A stretch of 64,000 nucleotides of DNA, taken from Parabacteroides sp. PF5-9 (GTDB lineage Bacteria; Bacteroidota; Bacteroidia; Bacteroidales; Tannerellaceae). The notes beneath the pieces are model-generated. The model was not told the DNA's origin, did no database searches, and worked only from the letters and a program-made list of their open reading frames with translations. Below, piece after piece: positions 21,994-30,117 of the stretch (its first letter is position 1; each line of letters opens with the position of its first letter). Position numbers and translations under genes: made by a program. The DNA is taken from positions 1-64,000 of the forward strand of contig NZ_JARXWG010000016.1 in NCBI RefSeq assembly GCF_029893105.1, written 5' to 3'.

Positions 21994-22030
21994 AACAGAC
22001 GAATCGAGATTTTCGGTTCGTCTGTTTACA
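21994..22030 (+). terminator. strong hairpin, probable terminator
   Basis: AACAGACGAA (21994-22003) and TTCGTCTGTT (22017-22026) form a perfect 10-bp stem, with CGA/TCG extending it inside the loop and TTTA after it on the + strand. It lies just beyond the 3' end of the leftward pentapeptide-repeat gene, so it could end that transcript, a + strand small RNA, or both. Confidence 0.45.
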
Positions 22031-22082
22031 TTTAATCAGAACTATTCGAACACATCACACAATAAGTGGATGGAGCGACCAT

Positions 22083-22733
22083 TTACTCCCGGATCTTTAC
22101 TCCAAGCAAATTGGCCAGTTCCAACGCTTGTAAAGTATTGACTGTGACACCCCGTAGTTCGGGAGAAACGACGGTACTTACCCGTATCCCTGCTATTTCA
22201 GAGTCGGAAAGATCAACCCCTTTGAGTGCGGTTTGATAGAACTCAGCCTCCACAAGATTGCAGGTTTCAAAACCCACTTCATGAATCACACAATTATCAA
22301 ATGCGCCACCGCGGAGATTACATCGTTGATAAAATACATTCCGTTGATTACTTCCCGATAAGTTGATATACTCCCCCCGGCACTCTCTGAAGAGGACATG
22401 GTTTAGCTGTGTTTCAGAGAGGTTCGTTCCGGTTAATTTACAGCCATTGAATTCCACACGGGTAAAACTACTCCCCGAGAGATGAATATTCGATAAGTCA
22501 CAATTTTTAAACACCACATCATTCAATTGTGCTTTCCGGAAATGGCTATCCGTAAAAATACAGTTAGAAAATAGGCAGCCATAAATAATCAACCGTTCTC
22601 TTTTCACAGATTCGACCGACTGATTACTGAATGAAATCTCTGTCAACTCATTGTCTTTTTCATTCAATACCTCGAGGAGGTCGCTCATTTCGTTCAATTT
22701 ATTGGCAAGCCGTGGCGCTGTTATTTTTATCAT
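22083..22733 (-). CDS. pentapeptide-repeat protein
   Basis: This is 216 aa from the ATG at 22733 (a TTG at 22745 would add four residues). After a ~45-residue helical N-terminus, repeats of the A(D/N)LXX type run to about residue 195: CIFTDSHFRKAQLNDVVFKN, CDLSNIHLSGSSF, CKLTGTNLSETQL, CNLRGGAFDNC, ALKGVDLSDSEI. The family folds as a right-handed quadrilateral beta helix. The role is unknown; most characterised members act by mimicking DNA or binding partners. It starts 15 nt after the GH30 stop, so the two are probably one transcript. Confidence 0.8.
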   Translation of the reverse strand: MIKITAPRLANKLNEMSDLLEVLNEKDNELTEISFSNQSVESVKRERLIIYGCLFSNCIFTDSHFRKAQLNDVVFKNCDLSNIHLSGSSFTRVEFNGCKLTGTNLSETQLNHVLFRECRGEYINLSGSNQRNVFYQRCNLRGGAFDNCVIHEVGFETCNLVEAEFYQTALKGVDLSDSEIAGIRVSTVVSPELRGVTVNTLQALELANLLGVKIRE

Positions 22734-22748
22734 ATCTGTTATCAATTT

Positions 22749-24239
22749 TTACCACACATACGTTCCTACCGCTCCCGGATTAAGTCGGATATTCGCATAC
22801 TGTCCTTTATACTGGATTCTGAACCCTTGTGTATTAAAGGACGTATTGGCTACCACCAATACCGTTTTGCCTTCCGGTGTTTTGTAAGCCACATTCGGTA
22901 GTACATCCATATTATTAAAAGTAGCCACACGAGTGACCTCTCTGCGTTCCTCATCAGTTGTTAATGCCACGGTCATGTCACCAGCATTGGTCGAACCGAT
23001 GCGTACAGAGCCCGGACGGATAAACTTAGAAGCATGTGCGATCACATAGTAAGCCAGATTATTGGTCACCTTATCCCCATCAATGGTCACAGCCCCCTGG
23101 CACATCGAACAACCTCCATCATCCGTATGCGGATCATTCAGCGGATCGGCTGCAAAGTTCCAAAGGATCACGTTGCGGCTCCAGTTGCGGGTCACGTCGA
23201 TAATCATACGTTTCACTTGCGCTGCAATAGCGATATTCGGACTTCCCGGACGTTCGGTGATCATCTGTTCAGTGAAATAAAGATGTTTATCCGGAAAAGC
23301 GTTATGAACAACAGTCATGGCACTCATATCACCTCCGTAGTGGTGAAAGCCTGAACCATCGACATAGGGATTCACTTCAGGATCATTCAAAATGGCTAAT
23401 GCATAATCCGGTCTGTCTAAGTTGTGGTCAAACAAAACGATTTTTGTTTTCAGGTTTGCTTTAGCCAATTGTGGACCTAAATATTTTTTAATGAATTCGC
23501 CCTGTTCCTGTGCCGACATGCGCATACTCGGGGTATTGTTGGCATTCAACGGTTCATTCTGAATGGTGATCGCATCAATTTCAATCCCTTCCGCTTTCAT
23601 GGCCTGAATATATTTGATAAAATAACGGGCATACACCTCATAATATTCCGGTTTCAATCCGCCGGCTTTCACCTTATCGTTGGTTTTCATCCACGTTGGG
23701 GGCGACCAGGGAGAAGCCAGAATCTGAATATCCGGATTGATAGACAAAATCTCTTTCATCACCGGGATAACATCCTTTTTGTCCTGTGCCAGATCAAATT
23801 TATTTAGGTTAACATCTGTCTCTCCTGCTTTAAGGTCGTTGTAAGAGAATACAAAACTATTCAGGTCGGAGGCTCCGATAGTCAGACGAATATAACTGAC
23901 TCCGATGTGATTACCTTTGGTTGAGAATAGATCCTGTAAAAGAGCAGTTCGGGCAGCTGGGGTCATCAACATCATCAACTCCGCACTTCCACCAGTCAGA
24001 GCATATCCGAAACCATCGACACTTTGCATAGCATGTTGTTCGTCAATAACAATCGTGGAACCGGTTCTTCGACCTTGTGGTGTACTGGAAAAAGGAATTT
24101 TTTCCGTTTGTTGTTGGAATAGAACCGAACGGTCAGGTTCTGTAACCCAGGCTTCAATCTCAAAAGATGGGGTTTGTTGTGCCCATCCGGCGCTTATAAA
24201 GCCACTCAGCAATAAAGCCGCCATAAGTTTTTTTCGCAT
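22749..24239 (-). CDS. secreted glycoside hydrolase family 30 (glucosylceramidase/beta-glucanase type)
   Basis: This 496-aa protein has a signal peptide (MRKKLMAALLLSGFISAGWA). The (beta/alpha)8 domain shows VDGFGYALTGGSAE near residues 74-87, SPWSPPTWMKTN near 177-188, the acid/base Glu229 in ITIQNEPLN and the nucleophile Glu324 in YFTEQMITE. A C-terminal beta-sandwich follows. The pattern fits GH30 subfamily 3, whose characterised Bacteroides members cleave beta-1,6-glucan, but subfamily and substrate are inferred. No SusC/SusD pair is adjacent. The 5' side is the divergent spacer holding repeat array 1. Confidence 0.85.
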   Translation of the reverse strand: MRKKLMAALLLSGFISAGWAQQTPSFEIEAWVTEPDRSVLFQQQTEKIPFSSTPQGRRTGSTIVIDEQHAMQSVDGFGYALTGGSAELMMLMTPAARTALLQDLFSTKGNHIGVSYIRLTIGASDLNSFVFSYNDLKAGETDVNLNKFDLAQDKKDVIPVMKEILSINPDIQILASPWSPPTWMKTNDKVKAGGLKPEYYEVYARYFIKYIQAMKAEGIEIDAITIQNEPLNANNTPSMRMSAQEQGEFIKKYLGPQLAKANLKTKIVLFDHNLDRPDYALAILNDPEVNPYVDGSGFHHYGGDMSAMTVVHNAFPDKHLYFTEQMITERPGSPNIAIAAQVKRMIIDVTRNWSRNVILWNFAADPLNDPHTDDGGCSMCQGAVTIDGDKVTNNLAYYVIAHASKFIRPGSVRIGSTNAGDMTVALTTDEERREVTRVATFNNMDVLPNVAYKTPEGKTVLVVANTSFNTQGFRIQYKGQYANIRLNPGAVGTYVW

Positions 24240-24466
24240 GATAATTTAGTGATTAGGTTATTTTAATAAAAAAGTAAATTCACAAATAATGGGTTAATTA
24301 TGATAAATAACGCTTGTACGAGTTTTTTTCCTGATCGAAAACAGCGCAATTAAGGAATTATTTTTCAAATAATAGACATCGTTTAACACAATATAGGAAG
24401 AAAAAATCTTCTCATGCGAAGGTTTTTCTGTTTCCTCGAAGGGAAAAAACAGGACAGCCAGGGACA

Positions 24467-24585
24467 TTTTTCTGTTAGAGGTACGTCTAAAATAATTTAG
24501 AGGTAGGTGTAAACAAATTTAGAGGTAGGTGTAAATCGATTTAGAGGTACCTCTAAACAATTTTAGACGTACCTCTAACAAAAAA
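24467..24585. repeat. 22-bp palindromic repeat array 1 (five units)
   Basis: Five units start at 24475, 24497, 24519, 24541 and 24563, each exactly 22 bp apart. The fourth is the perfect palindrome TTTAGAGGTACCTCTAAA plus a 4-nt spacer. Units 2 and 3 share the variant TTTAGAGGTAGGTGTAAA. The array is bounded by TTTTTCTGTTAGAGGTAC on the left and CCTCTAACAAAAAA on the right, which are inverted copies of each other. It lies in the 426-bp spacer between the divergent GH30 and MutS-like genes. The rest of that spacer is AT-rich with no reading frame. Confidence 0.9.
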
Positions 24586-24652
24586 GTGTCGCAAACGGTT
24601 TTGTAAATGGTTTTGCATAAAAAAAGAATATCTTCAGATGGTTCTATTTTTA

Positions 24653-24660
24653 TACCTTTG
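24653..24660 (+). promoter_or_regulatory. -7 element of the MutS-like gene
   Basis: TACCTTTG matches TAnnTTTG but ends only 5 nt before ATG 24666. Transcription would start at or within a few bases of the ATG, implying a leaderless or nearly leaderless mRNA. Confidence 0.55.
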
Positions 24661-24665
24661 CGTCC

Positions 24666-26465
24666 ATGGAGAAAGTGCGTGGTTATTATTTGCAGCAAGT
24701 TCAAGAATATACTATTCAATTGAATGGATTAAAAAGACGTATTCACTTGTTGGGAAGTGTGCGTTTGGTGCTTGTTTTGTTGGCATTGATTTCGGTTTGG
24801 TTTGTACGGAATGCTGATTGGCAGCTTATTACAGGGGTGTTGATCCTATATCTGATCCCGTTTGTGGTGTTCATGATTTATCATAATAAACTGGCTGTTA
24901 AGAAGGAGTATGTTAATGCACTTATCCGGTTAAACGAGAATGAGTTAAGTGGTTTGGATTATGATTTTAGTGCTTTTGACGGAGCTCCGGAAAAGAGTTC
25001 TTCTGCACATTCATATAGTTTGGATTTGGATCTTTTTGGAGACCATTCCTTGTTTCAATCGGTCAATCGAACAGTGACTCCTTTAGGAAGAGAGTTGTTG
25101 GTCGAGTGGTTTCTTTCTCCGTTGACGAATAAAAAAGAGATTCTCCGGCGGCAACAGGCGATTCGTGAACTGAGTACCTCTTATATTCATTTACGGCAGG
25201 ATTTCTATGTACAGGGATGTTCGCAGCAAAGTCGTAAGAATGATGCCGATGTATTATATACGTTGTCGGCAGGCAAATTTCAGTTTATAAACAGTACACT
25301 TTGGAAGATCTTGACTTGGATTATACCAATCGGATGGACGTTGGTCATCTTGGGGATGATAGTAGGAATTGTTCCGGAAGGGTTGTTTGGCCTTTATTTT
25401 CTGATTAGTTTTTTGATAGCCTATCTTCCAGCCAAGAAAGTGACCGTTTTGTATAATTCGGTCGATAAGATGCACAAGATTTTTTCGGTTTATTCGGATC
25501 TGATGGTGCGTATTGAAGGTGATTTTTTTCAGGCGGAAGAGTTGGCTGAAATCAGTCGCCGACTAACAGGGAAAAACAATCATACGGCATCACAGGCGAT
25601 AAAAAAACTATCCCAATATATCGGAGGATTAGATCAGCGGTTCAGTGCGATGGGGCTTATATTGAATATTTTGTATATGCGGGATACCCGTCATGCGATG
25701 TGTCTGGAGCGATGGAAAGAGGCTTATGCTTCAGAGATTGAAGGATGGTTTAATGCGTTGGCGCATTTTGATGCATTAAGTTCATTAGCCGGTTTTGCCT
25801 TTAATCATCCTGACGCTGTTTTTCCGGAGATCACCGATTCCTATTTTAAGATGGAAGGAAAGGCTTTGGGGCATCCCTTATTGGATCGTAAAGCGTGTGT
25901 GAAGAATGATATACAGATTCATAAAAGTCCTTGGTTCTTGATTATTACCGGTGCCAATATGGCCGGAAAGAGTACCTATTTACGAACGGTTGGTGTTAAT
26001 TTCTTGTTGGCGTGTATGGGGGCACCGGTATGTGCCGAATCGTTAACTGTATACCCTGCTCATTTAGTGACCAGTCTTAGAACATCAGACTCATTGGCCA
26101 GTAACGAATCCTATTTTTTTGCAGAACTGAAACGGCTTAAAATGATCATTGATCGTTTGAAAGCTGGCGAGGAACTGTTTATCATTCTTGATGAGATCCT
26201 GAAAGGGACGAATTCGATAGATAAACAAAAAGGATCGATCGCATTAATGAAGCAGTTGGTGGCCTATAAAACCTGTGGAATTATAGCGACTCATGATTTG
26301 GTGTTAGGCACATTGGAAGAGGAGTTTCCCGAGCAAATTAAGAACTACAGATTTGAAGCAGATATTACGAATGATGAATTATCATTCTCCTATTTGCTTC
26401 GTGAAGGTGTGGCGCAGAATATGAATGCTTATTTCCTGATGAAAAAGATGGGCATAACGGTCTGA
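24666..26465 (+). CDS. membrane-anchored MutS-like ATPase
   Basis: This 599-aa protein has two N-terminal membrane helices (about residues 28-46 and 51-72) and a second hydrophobic pair (about 213-255). The C-terminal half is a MutS-type ABC ATPase: Walker A GANMAGKSTYLRTVG near 428-442, the signature region SLRTSDSLASNESYFFAELK, Walker B LFIILDEILKGTNS and the switch His in IATHDL. It lacks the MutS mismatch-binding domain I and the MutS2 Smr domain, so a role in mismatch repair is unlikely. Similar membrane MutS-related proteins occur across Bacteroidetes without known function. Confidence 0.8.
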   Translation: MEKVRGYYLQQVQEYTIQLNGLKRRIHLLGSVRLVLVLLALISVWFVRNADWQLITGVLILYLIPFVVFMIYHNKLAVKKEYVNALIRLNENELSGLDYDFSAFDGAPEKSSSAHSYSLDLDLFGDHSLFQSVNRTVTPLGRELLVEWFLSPLTNKKEILRRQQAIRELSTSYIHLRQDFYVQGCSQQSRKNDADVLYTLSAGKFQFINSTLWKILTWIIPIGWTLVILGMIVGIVPEGLFGLYFLISFLIAYLPAKKVTVLYNSVDKMHKIFSVYSDLMVRIEGDFFQAEELAEISRRLTGKNNHTASQAIKKLSQYIGGLDQRFSAMGLILNILYMRDTRHAMCLERWKEAYASEIEGWFNALAHFDALSSLAGFAFNHPDAVFPEITDSYFKMEGKALGHPLLDRKACVKNDIQIHKSPWFLIITGANMAGKSTYLRTVGVNFLLACMGAPVCAESLTVYPAHLVTSLRTSDSLASNESYFFAELKRLKMIIDRLKAGEELFIILDEILKGTNSIDKQKGSIALMKQLVAYKTCGIIATHDLVLGTLEEEFPEQIKNYRFEADITNDELSFSYLLREGVAQNMNAYFLMKKMGITV

Positions 26466-27782
26466 TTAGTTTCGCCCGATCGAATGATACATTAAGCCGG
26501 CTTCTGTCAATTCGGTTTTATCGTATAAGTTGCGTCCGTCGAAAACCACCGGATTTTTCATCAATTTTTTGATAGCCGTCCATGCGGGTAGTCGAAATTC
26601 TTTCCATTCGGTAATGACTAATAATGCATCCGCATCGACCACCGTTTCATAGATGTCTTTGGCATACTGTATGCGATCGCCAAATCGTCTTTTAGCCTCA
26701 GCGATTGCTACCGGGTCATAAGCCGTCACCCTGCATCCGGCATCCAACAGCTTGTGGATCAAGACTAAAGAAGGTGCTTCTCTCATATCGTCGGTTTCAG
26801 GTTTAAAAGCCAATCCCCAGACTGCGATATGTTTACCGGACAGATCTGTCGTATAATAATCGGATAGTTTGTTGAACAGGATTGATTTTTGTACTTCATT
26901 GACCTCTTCTACTGCATTGAGTATCCGCATGGGGTAATTGTAATCTTTGGCGGTATGGATTAACGCTTTTACATCTTTGGGGAAACACGATCCGCCATAT
27001 CCGCAACCGGCATATAAAAAGCGGCTACCAATACGTGAGTCAGTGCCGATCCCTTTCCGGACCATATTGATATCGGCACCAACTAATTCGCATAAATTGG
27101 CCATCTCATTCACAAAACTAATGCGGGTCGCGAGCATAGCATTTGCTGCATATTTTGTCATTTCGGCGGAGGGTATATCCATAAAAATGACCCGGAAATT
27201 ATTGAGCAGGAAAGGACGGTAAAGCTTTGACATGATGGTCTTGGCTTTTTCGGACTCAACACCGACAACAACCCGGTCGGGGCTCATGAAATCTTTAATG
27301 GCAGCACCTTCTTTTAAAAATTCCGGGTTTGAGGCAATATCAAAATCGATATGTACATCTCTCTTTTTCTGTTCGGCAAGGATGGTTTGTTTGATCTTCT
27401 CTGCCGTTCCTACAGGAACCGTACTCTTAGTAACGACCAGTATATATTTATCCATATACTTTCCGACCGATTCGGCAACGTCCAACACATATCGAAGGTC
27501 TGCGCTACCATCTTCATCAGGGGGAGTCCCTACGGCAGAAAAAAGGACTTCTACCTGATTGATCACTTCCTTGAGCTCGGTTGTGAAGTGTAAGCGCCCT
27601 GCTTCGTAGTTGCGGCAAACCATTTCATCAAGTCCTGGCTCATAGATGGGGATGATTCCTTTTTTCAGATTGTCAATTTTTTCCGTATCAACATCTACAC
27701 AATAGACCTCGGTGCCCATTTCAGCAAAACAAGTCCCGGTGACCAGTCCGACATATCCTGTACCTACGATTGCTACCTTCAT
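26466..27782 (-). CDS. UDP-glucose 6-dehydrogenase
   Basis: This 438-aa enzyme oxidises UDP-glucose to UDP-glucuronate with two NAD+. It has the Rossmann motif GTGYVGLVTGTCFAEMG (residues 7-23), the SNPEFLKEGAAIKDFMSPDR segment (151-170) and the catalytic Cys266 in GCGYGGSCFPKDVKAL. The C-terminal domain begins near residue 310 (GLAFKPETDDMREAPS). A GDP-mannose dehydrogenase is less likely given the motif spacing. It converges on the MutS-like gene with no gap and probably supplies uronic acid for the nearby polysaccharide genes. Confidence 0.9.
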   Translation of the reverse strand: MKVAIVGTGYVGLVTGTCFAEMGTEVYCVDVDTEKIDNLKKGIIPIYEPGLDEMVCRNYEAGRLHFTTELKEVINQVEVLFSAVGTPPDEDGSADLRYVLDVAESVGKYMDKYILVVTKSTVPVGTAEKIKQTILAEQKKRDVHIDFDIASNPEFLKEGAAIKDFMSPDRVVVGVESEKAKTIMSKLYRPFLLNNFRVIFMDIPSAEMTKYAANAMLATRISFVNEMANLCELVGADINMVRKGIGTDSRIGSRFLYAGCGYGGSCFPKDVKALIHTAKDYNYPMRILNAVEEVNEVQKSILFNKLSDYYTTDLSGKHIAVWGLAFKPETDDMREAPSLVLIHKLLDAGCRVTAYDPVAIAEAKRRFGDRIQYAKDIYETVVDADALLVITEWKEFRLPAWTAIKKLMKNPVVFDGRNLYDKTELTEAGLMYHSIGRN

Positions 27783-27811
27783 TTTAATTTATCCTTTCTG
27801 ATTAAGAACTA

Positions 27812-27819
27812 CAAAATTA
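27812..27819 (-). promoter_or_regulatory. -7 element of the UDP-glucose dehydrogenase gene
   Basis: On the minus strand the bases read TAATTTTG (TAnnTTTG), about 30 nt before the ATG at 27782. Confidence 0.45.
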
Positions 27820-27840
27820 ATACTATTCAGGGAATATTTG

Positions 27841-27848
27841 TACCTTTG
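27841..27848 (+). promoter_or_regulatory. -7 element of the radical SAM gene
   Basis: TACCTTTG matches TAnnTTTG and lies 80 nt before ATG 27929, back to back with the leftward promoter at 27812. Confidence 0.5.
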
Positions 27849-27928
27849 TGTTGATTTTACAAACTCTTATATATCATAAACAAAAAACACAAAAACCTTT
27901 AGGCTTTTCTAAACGATAGCATCTTCAT

Positions 27929-29005
27929 ATGAATAATAAAAAATATATTCCTGTACCGACTGATATGTGTATCATTACAACTTATCGCTGTCCGATGCGT
28001 TGTAAAATGTGTGATATCTGGAATAATCCTACGGAAAAAAGTAAAGAGATCAAAGCGAAAGACTTGGAAATGCTACCCCATGTTAAATTTGTAAATATTA
28101 CAGGGGGAGAACCGTTTATTCGTGAAGATCTGGATGAAATCGTAGAGGTGTTGTTCCGGAAATCTCCACGAGTGGTCATCTCTACTTCCGGGTGGTTTGA
28201 GGATCGGGTGATTGAACTGGCTCGTAAATTTCCACGGATTGGTATTCGGGTCAGCATTGAAGGTCTTTCGGTGGTGAATGATGAATTGCGCGGACGTAAA
28301 GGCGGTTTTGATAAAGGCTTGAGTCTTTTACTAAAACTTCGGGAAATGGGGGTGAAAGATATTGGTTTTGGTATTACCGTTTCCAATAATAATTCGGCAG
28401 ATATGTTGGATCTGTATCGTTTGGCAAACAATCTGAATATGGAATTTGCCACAGCTGCTTTTCACAATTCGTACTATTTTCATAAATACGATAATGTGAT
28501 AACCAACAAAGAAGAGGTTATCGGTAACTTTGAGAAGCTGATTGCTATGCAATTGAAAGAAAACCATCCGAAGAAATGGTTCAGAGCCTTTTTTAATAAT
28601 GGTTTGATTAATTATATTGAAGGGAACAGGCGTATGCTTCCTTGTGAAGCTGGTTTGGTCAATTTCTTTGTCGACCCTTATGGCGAAGTCTACCCCTGTA
28701 ACGGCTTGGAGGAGGCGTATTGGAAAGAGAGCATGGGGAATATCCTTCAAACAAGAAATTTTGATGATATTTGGCAAAGTGAACAGGCTGAAAAAGTAAG
28801 AGAAAAGGTTAGAACCTGTCCGAAAAATTGTTGGATGGTCGGGACAGCTTCGCCGGTCATGAAAAAATACATTAAACATCCATTGAAGTGGGTGATGCAA
28901 AATAAGATCAACAGCATACTGAATAAACCGCTTTGTCTCGAACGGAAGTGGTATGATGTGGGCCAATCACCTGAACAAGGCAACCTGAGGCATCGCGAAA
29001 AATGA
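27929..29005 (+). CDS. radical SAM protein with SPASM-like C-terminus
   Basis: This 358-aa protein has the [4Fe-4S] motif C21-x3-C25-x2-C28 in TYRCPMRCKMCDIW and the GGEP motif in VNITGGEPFIRED. The C-terminal part has more cysteines (LPCEAG, YPCNGLEE, RTCPKNCWM), consistent with an auxiliary cluster of the SPASM/twitch type. FFVDPYGEVYPCNG is typical of such domains. The substrate is unknown. It overlaps the following glycosyltransferase by 4 nt (ATGA), so the two are coupled and the modified molecule may be a glycan or lipid-linked intermediate. Confidence 0.8.
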   Translation: MNNKKYIPVPTDMCIITTYRCPMRCKMCDIWNNPTEKSKEIKAKDLEMLPHVKFVNITGGEPFIREDLDEIVEVLFRKSPRVVISTSGWFEDRVIELARKFPRIGIRVSIEGLSVVNDELRGRKGGFDKGLSLLLKLREMGVKDIGFGITVSNNNSADMLDLYRLANNLNMEFATAAFHNSYYFHKYDNVITNKEEVIGNFEKLIAMQLKENHPKKWFRAFFNNGLINYIEGNRRMLPCEAGLVNFFVDPYGEVYPCNGLEEAYWKESMGNILQTRNFDDIWQSEQAEKVREKVRTCPKNCWMVGTASPVMKKYIKHPLKWVMQNKINSILNKPLCLERKWYDVGQSPEQGNLRHREK

Positions 29006-30102
29006 AAATAGTCGTTACAGGATTAAGAGGTTTCCCAGAGATGCAGGGTGGGATAGAAACACACTGTGAAGAATTATATCCCCGCTTAATAGAAAGAGGA
29101 GATGAAATTATTGTTGTTCGTCGAAAAGGGTTTGTGAAGGAAAATCCGGTACGCAAAGTGTATAAGGGCATTCATTTTAAGGATCTTTATTCTCCGAAAA
29201 TAACCGGTCTTGAAGCGGCAATACATACGTTGTTGGGTGTATGTTATGCGTATCGGATCAAGGCAGATCTTGTTCATATTCATGCAATCGGCCCGGCTGT
29301 TGTTTCACCATTAGCCAAATTGTTGGGGTTAAAGCTTGTTATTACTCATCATGGGCCTGATTATGATCGGGAGAAGTGGGGCTTTATTTCCCGGAACGTC
29401 ATCAAATTGGGCGAATATTTTACAGCAAAATGTGCAGATCATATTATTGCTATTTCAACAGTAATTACAGATATTCTGAAAAAGAAATACAACCGTGAAC
29501 GGAATGTACATCTCATTTTCAATGGAGTAACGACTATGCCTTCTTACCCTTCAACGACCTCTTTTTTGGATGAAATAGGTGTACAACCGCAAAAATATAT
29601 ACTGGCCGTCGGACGTTTTGTTGAAGAGAAGCGGTTTGACCGTTTGATAGAGGCTTTTGTGCAGTTGAACAATCCGGAATATAAACTGGTCATTGCCGGG
29701 AATGCAGACTATGAATCATCTTATTCCCTCTATTTGAAAAACCTGGCCAATGAAAATCATGTTATTCTTACAGGAACAGTTAAAGGGGATAAACTACACC
29801 AACTATTCAGTCATGCCGCGCTTTTTGTTCTTCCGTCTTCTCACGAAGGACTACCTATAACCTTGCTTGAAGCGATGAGTTTTCAGCGCAAAGTACTGGC
29901 CAGCGATATACCTGCCAATCTTGTTGTGGCTCTTCCTGAACAGTGTTATTTCAAGCTGAATGATCTTTCTGATCTAACTGAAAAACTCAAGGAACAACTT
30001 GCTCTTCCTGAACAGACAAGAACTTATGATCTTTCCAAGTATAATTGGAACCATATTGCAGAAGAAGTTTCAGCTGTTTATCAGCAATGTCTTGAATCTT
30101 AA
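29002..30102 (+). CDS. glycosyltransferase family 4 (GT-B fold)
   Basis: This 366-aa protein starts MKIVVTGLRGFPEMQGGIET, the donor/acceptor loop of many GT4 enzymes acting on surface polysaccharides. ITHHGPDYDREKWG lies near residues 114-127, VGRFVEEKRFDRLIEAF near 197-213 marks the donor domain, and the E-x7-E region is in SSHEGLPITLLEAMSF. No signal peptide. Linkage and donor sugar cannot be told. It is translationally coupled to the radical SAM gene. Confidence 0.85.
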   Translation: MKIVVTGLRGFPEMQGGIETHCEELYPRLIERGDEIIVVRRKGFVKENPVRKVYKGIHFKDLYSPKITGLEAAIHTLLGVCYAYRIKADLVHIHAIGPAVVSPLAKLLGLKLVITHHGPDYDREKWGFISRNVIKLGEYFTAKCADHIIAISTVITDILKKKYNRERNVHLIFNGVTTMPSYPSTTSFLDEIGVQPQKYILAVGRFVEEKRFDRLIEAFVQLNNPEYKLVIAGNADYESSYSLYLKNLANENHVILTGTVKGDKLHQLFSHAALFVLPSSHEGLPITLLEAMSFQRKVLASDIPANLVVALPEQCYFKLNDLSDLTEKLKEQLALPEQTRTYDLSKYNWNHIAEEVSAVYQQCLES

Positions 30103-30117
30103 TTAGTCTCTTTTTGA

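Noticed and set aside
24467-24585. Array 1 (and arrays 2 and 3) considered as a CRISPR array
   Set aside because: The units are palindromic, only 4-6 nt separate them and there are no unique spacers or cas genes.
24578-24615. AACGGTTTTG and AATGGTTTTG pair just after array 1 as a further repeat
   Set aside because: Two short copies in AT-rich DNA are expected by chance.
24666-26465. Annotation as DNA mismatch repair protein MutS or MutS2
   Set aside because: Mismatch-binding and Smr domains are missing and membrane helices are present.
28331-28966. 211-codon open frame on the minus strand inside the radical SAM gene
   Set aside because: It lies wholly within a clear gene on the other strand and has no recognisable protein features.
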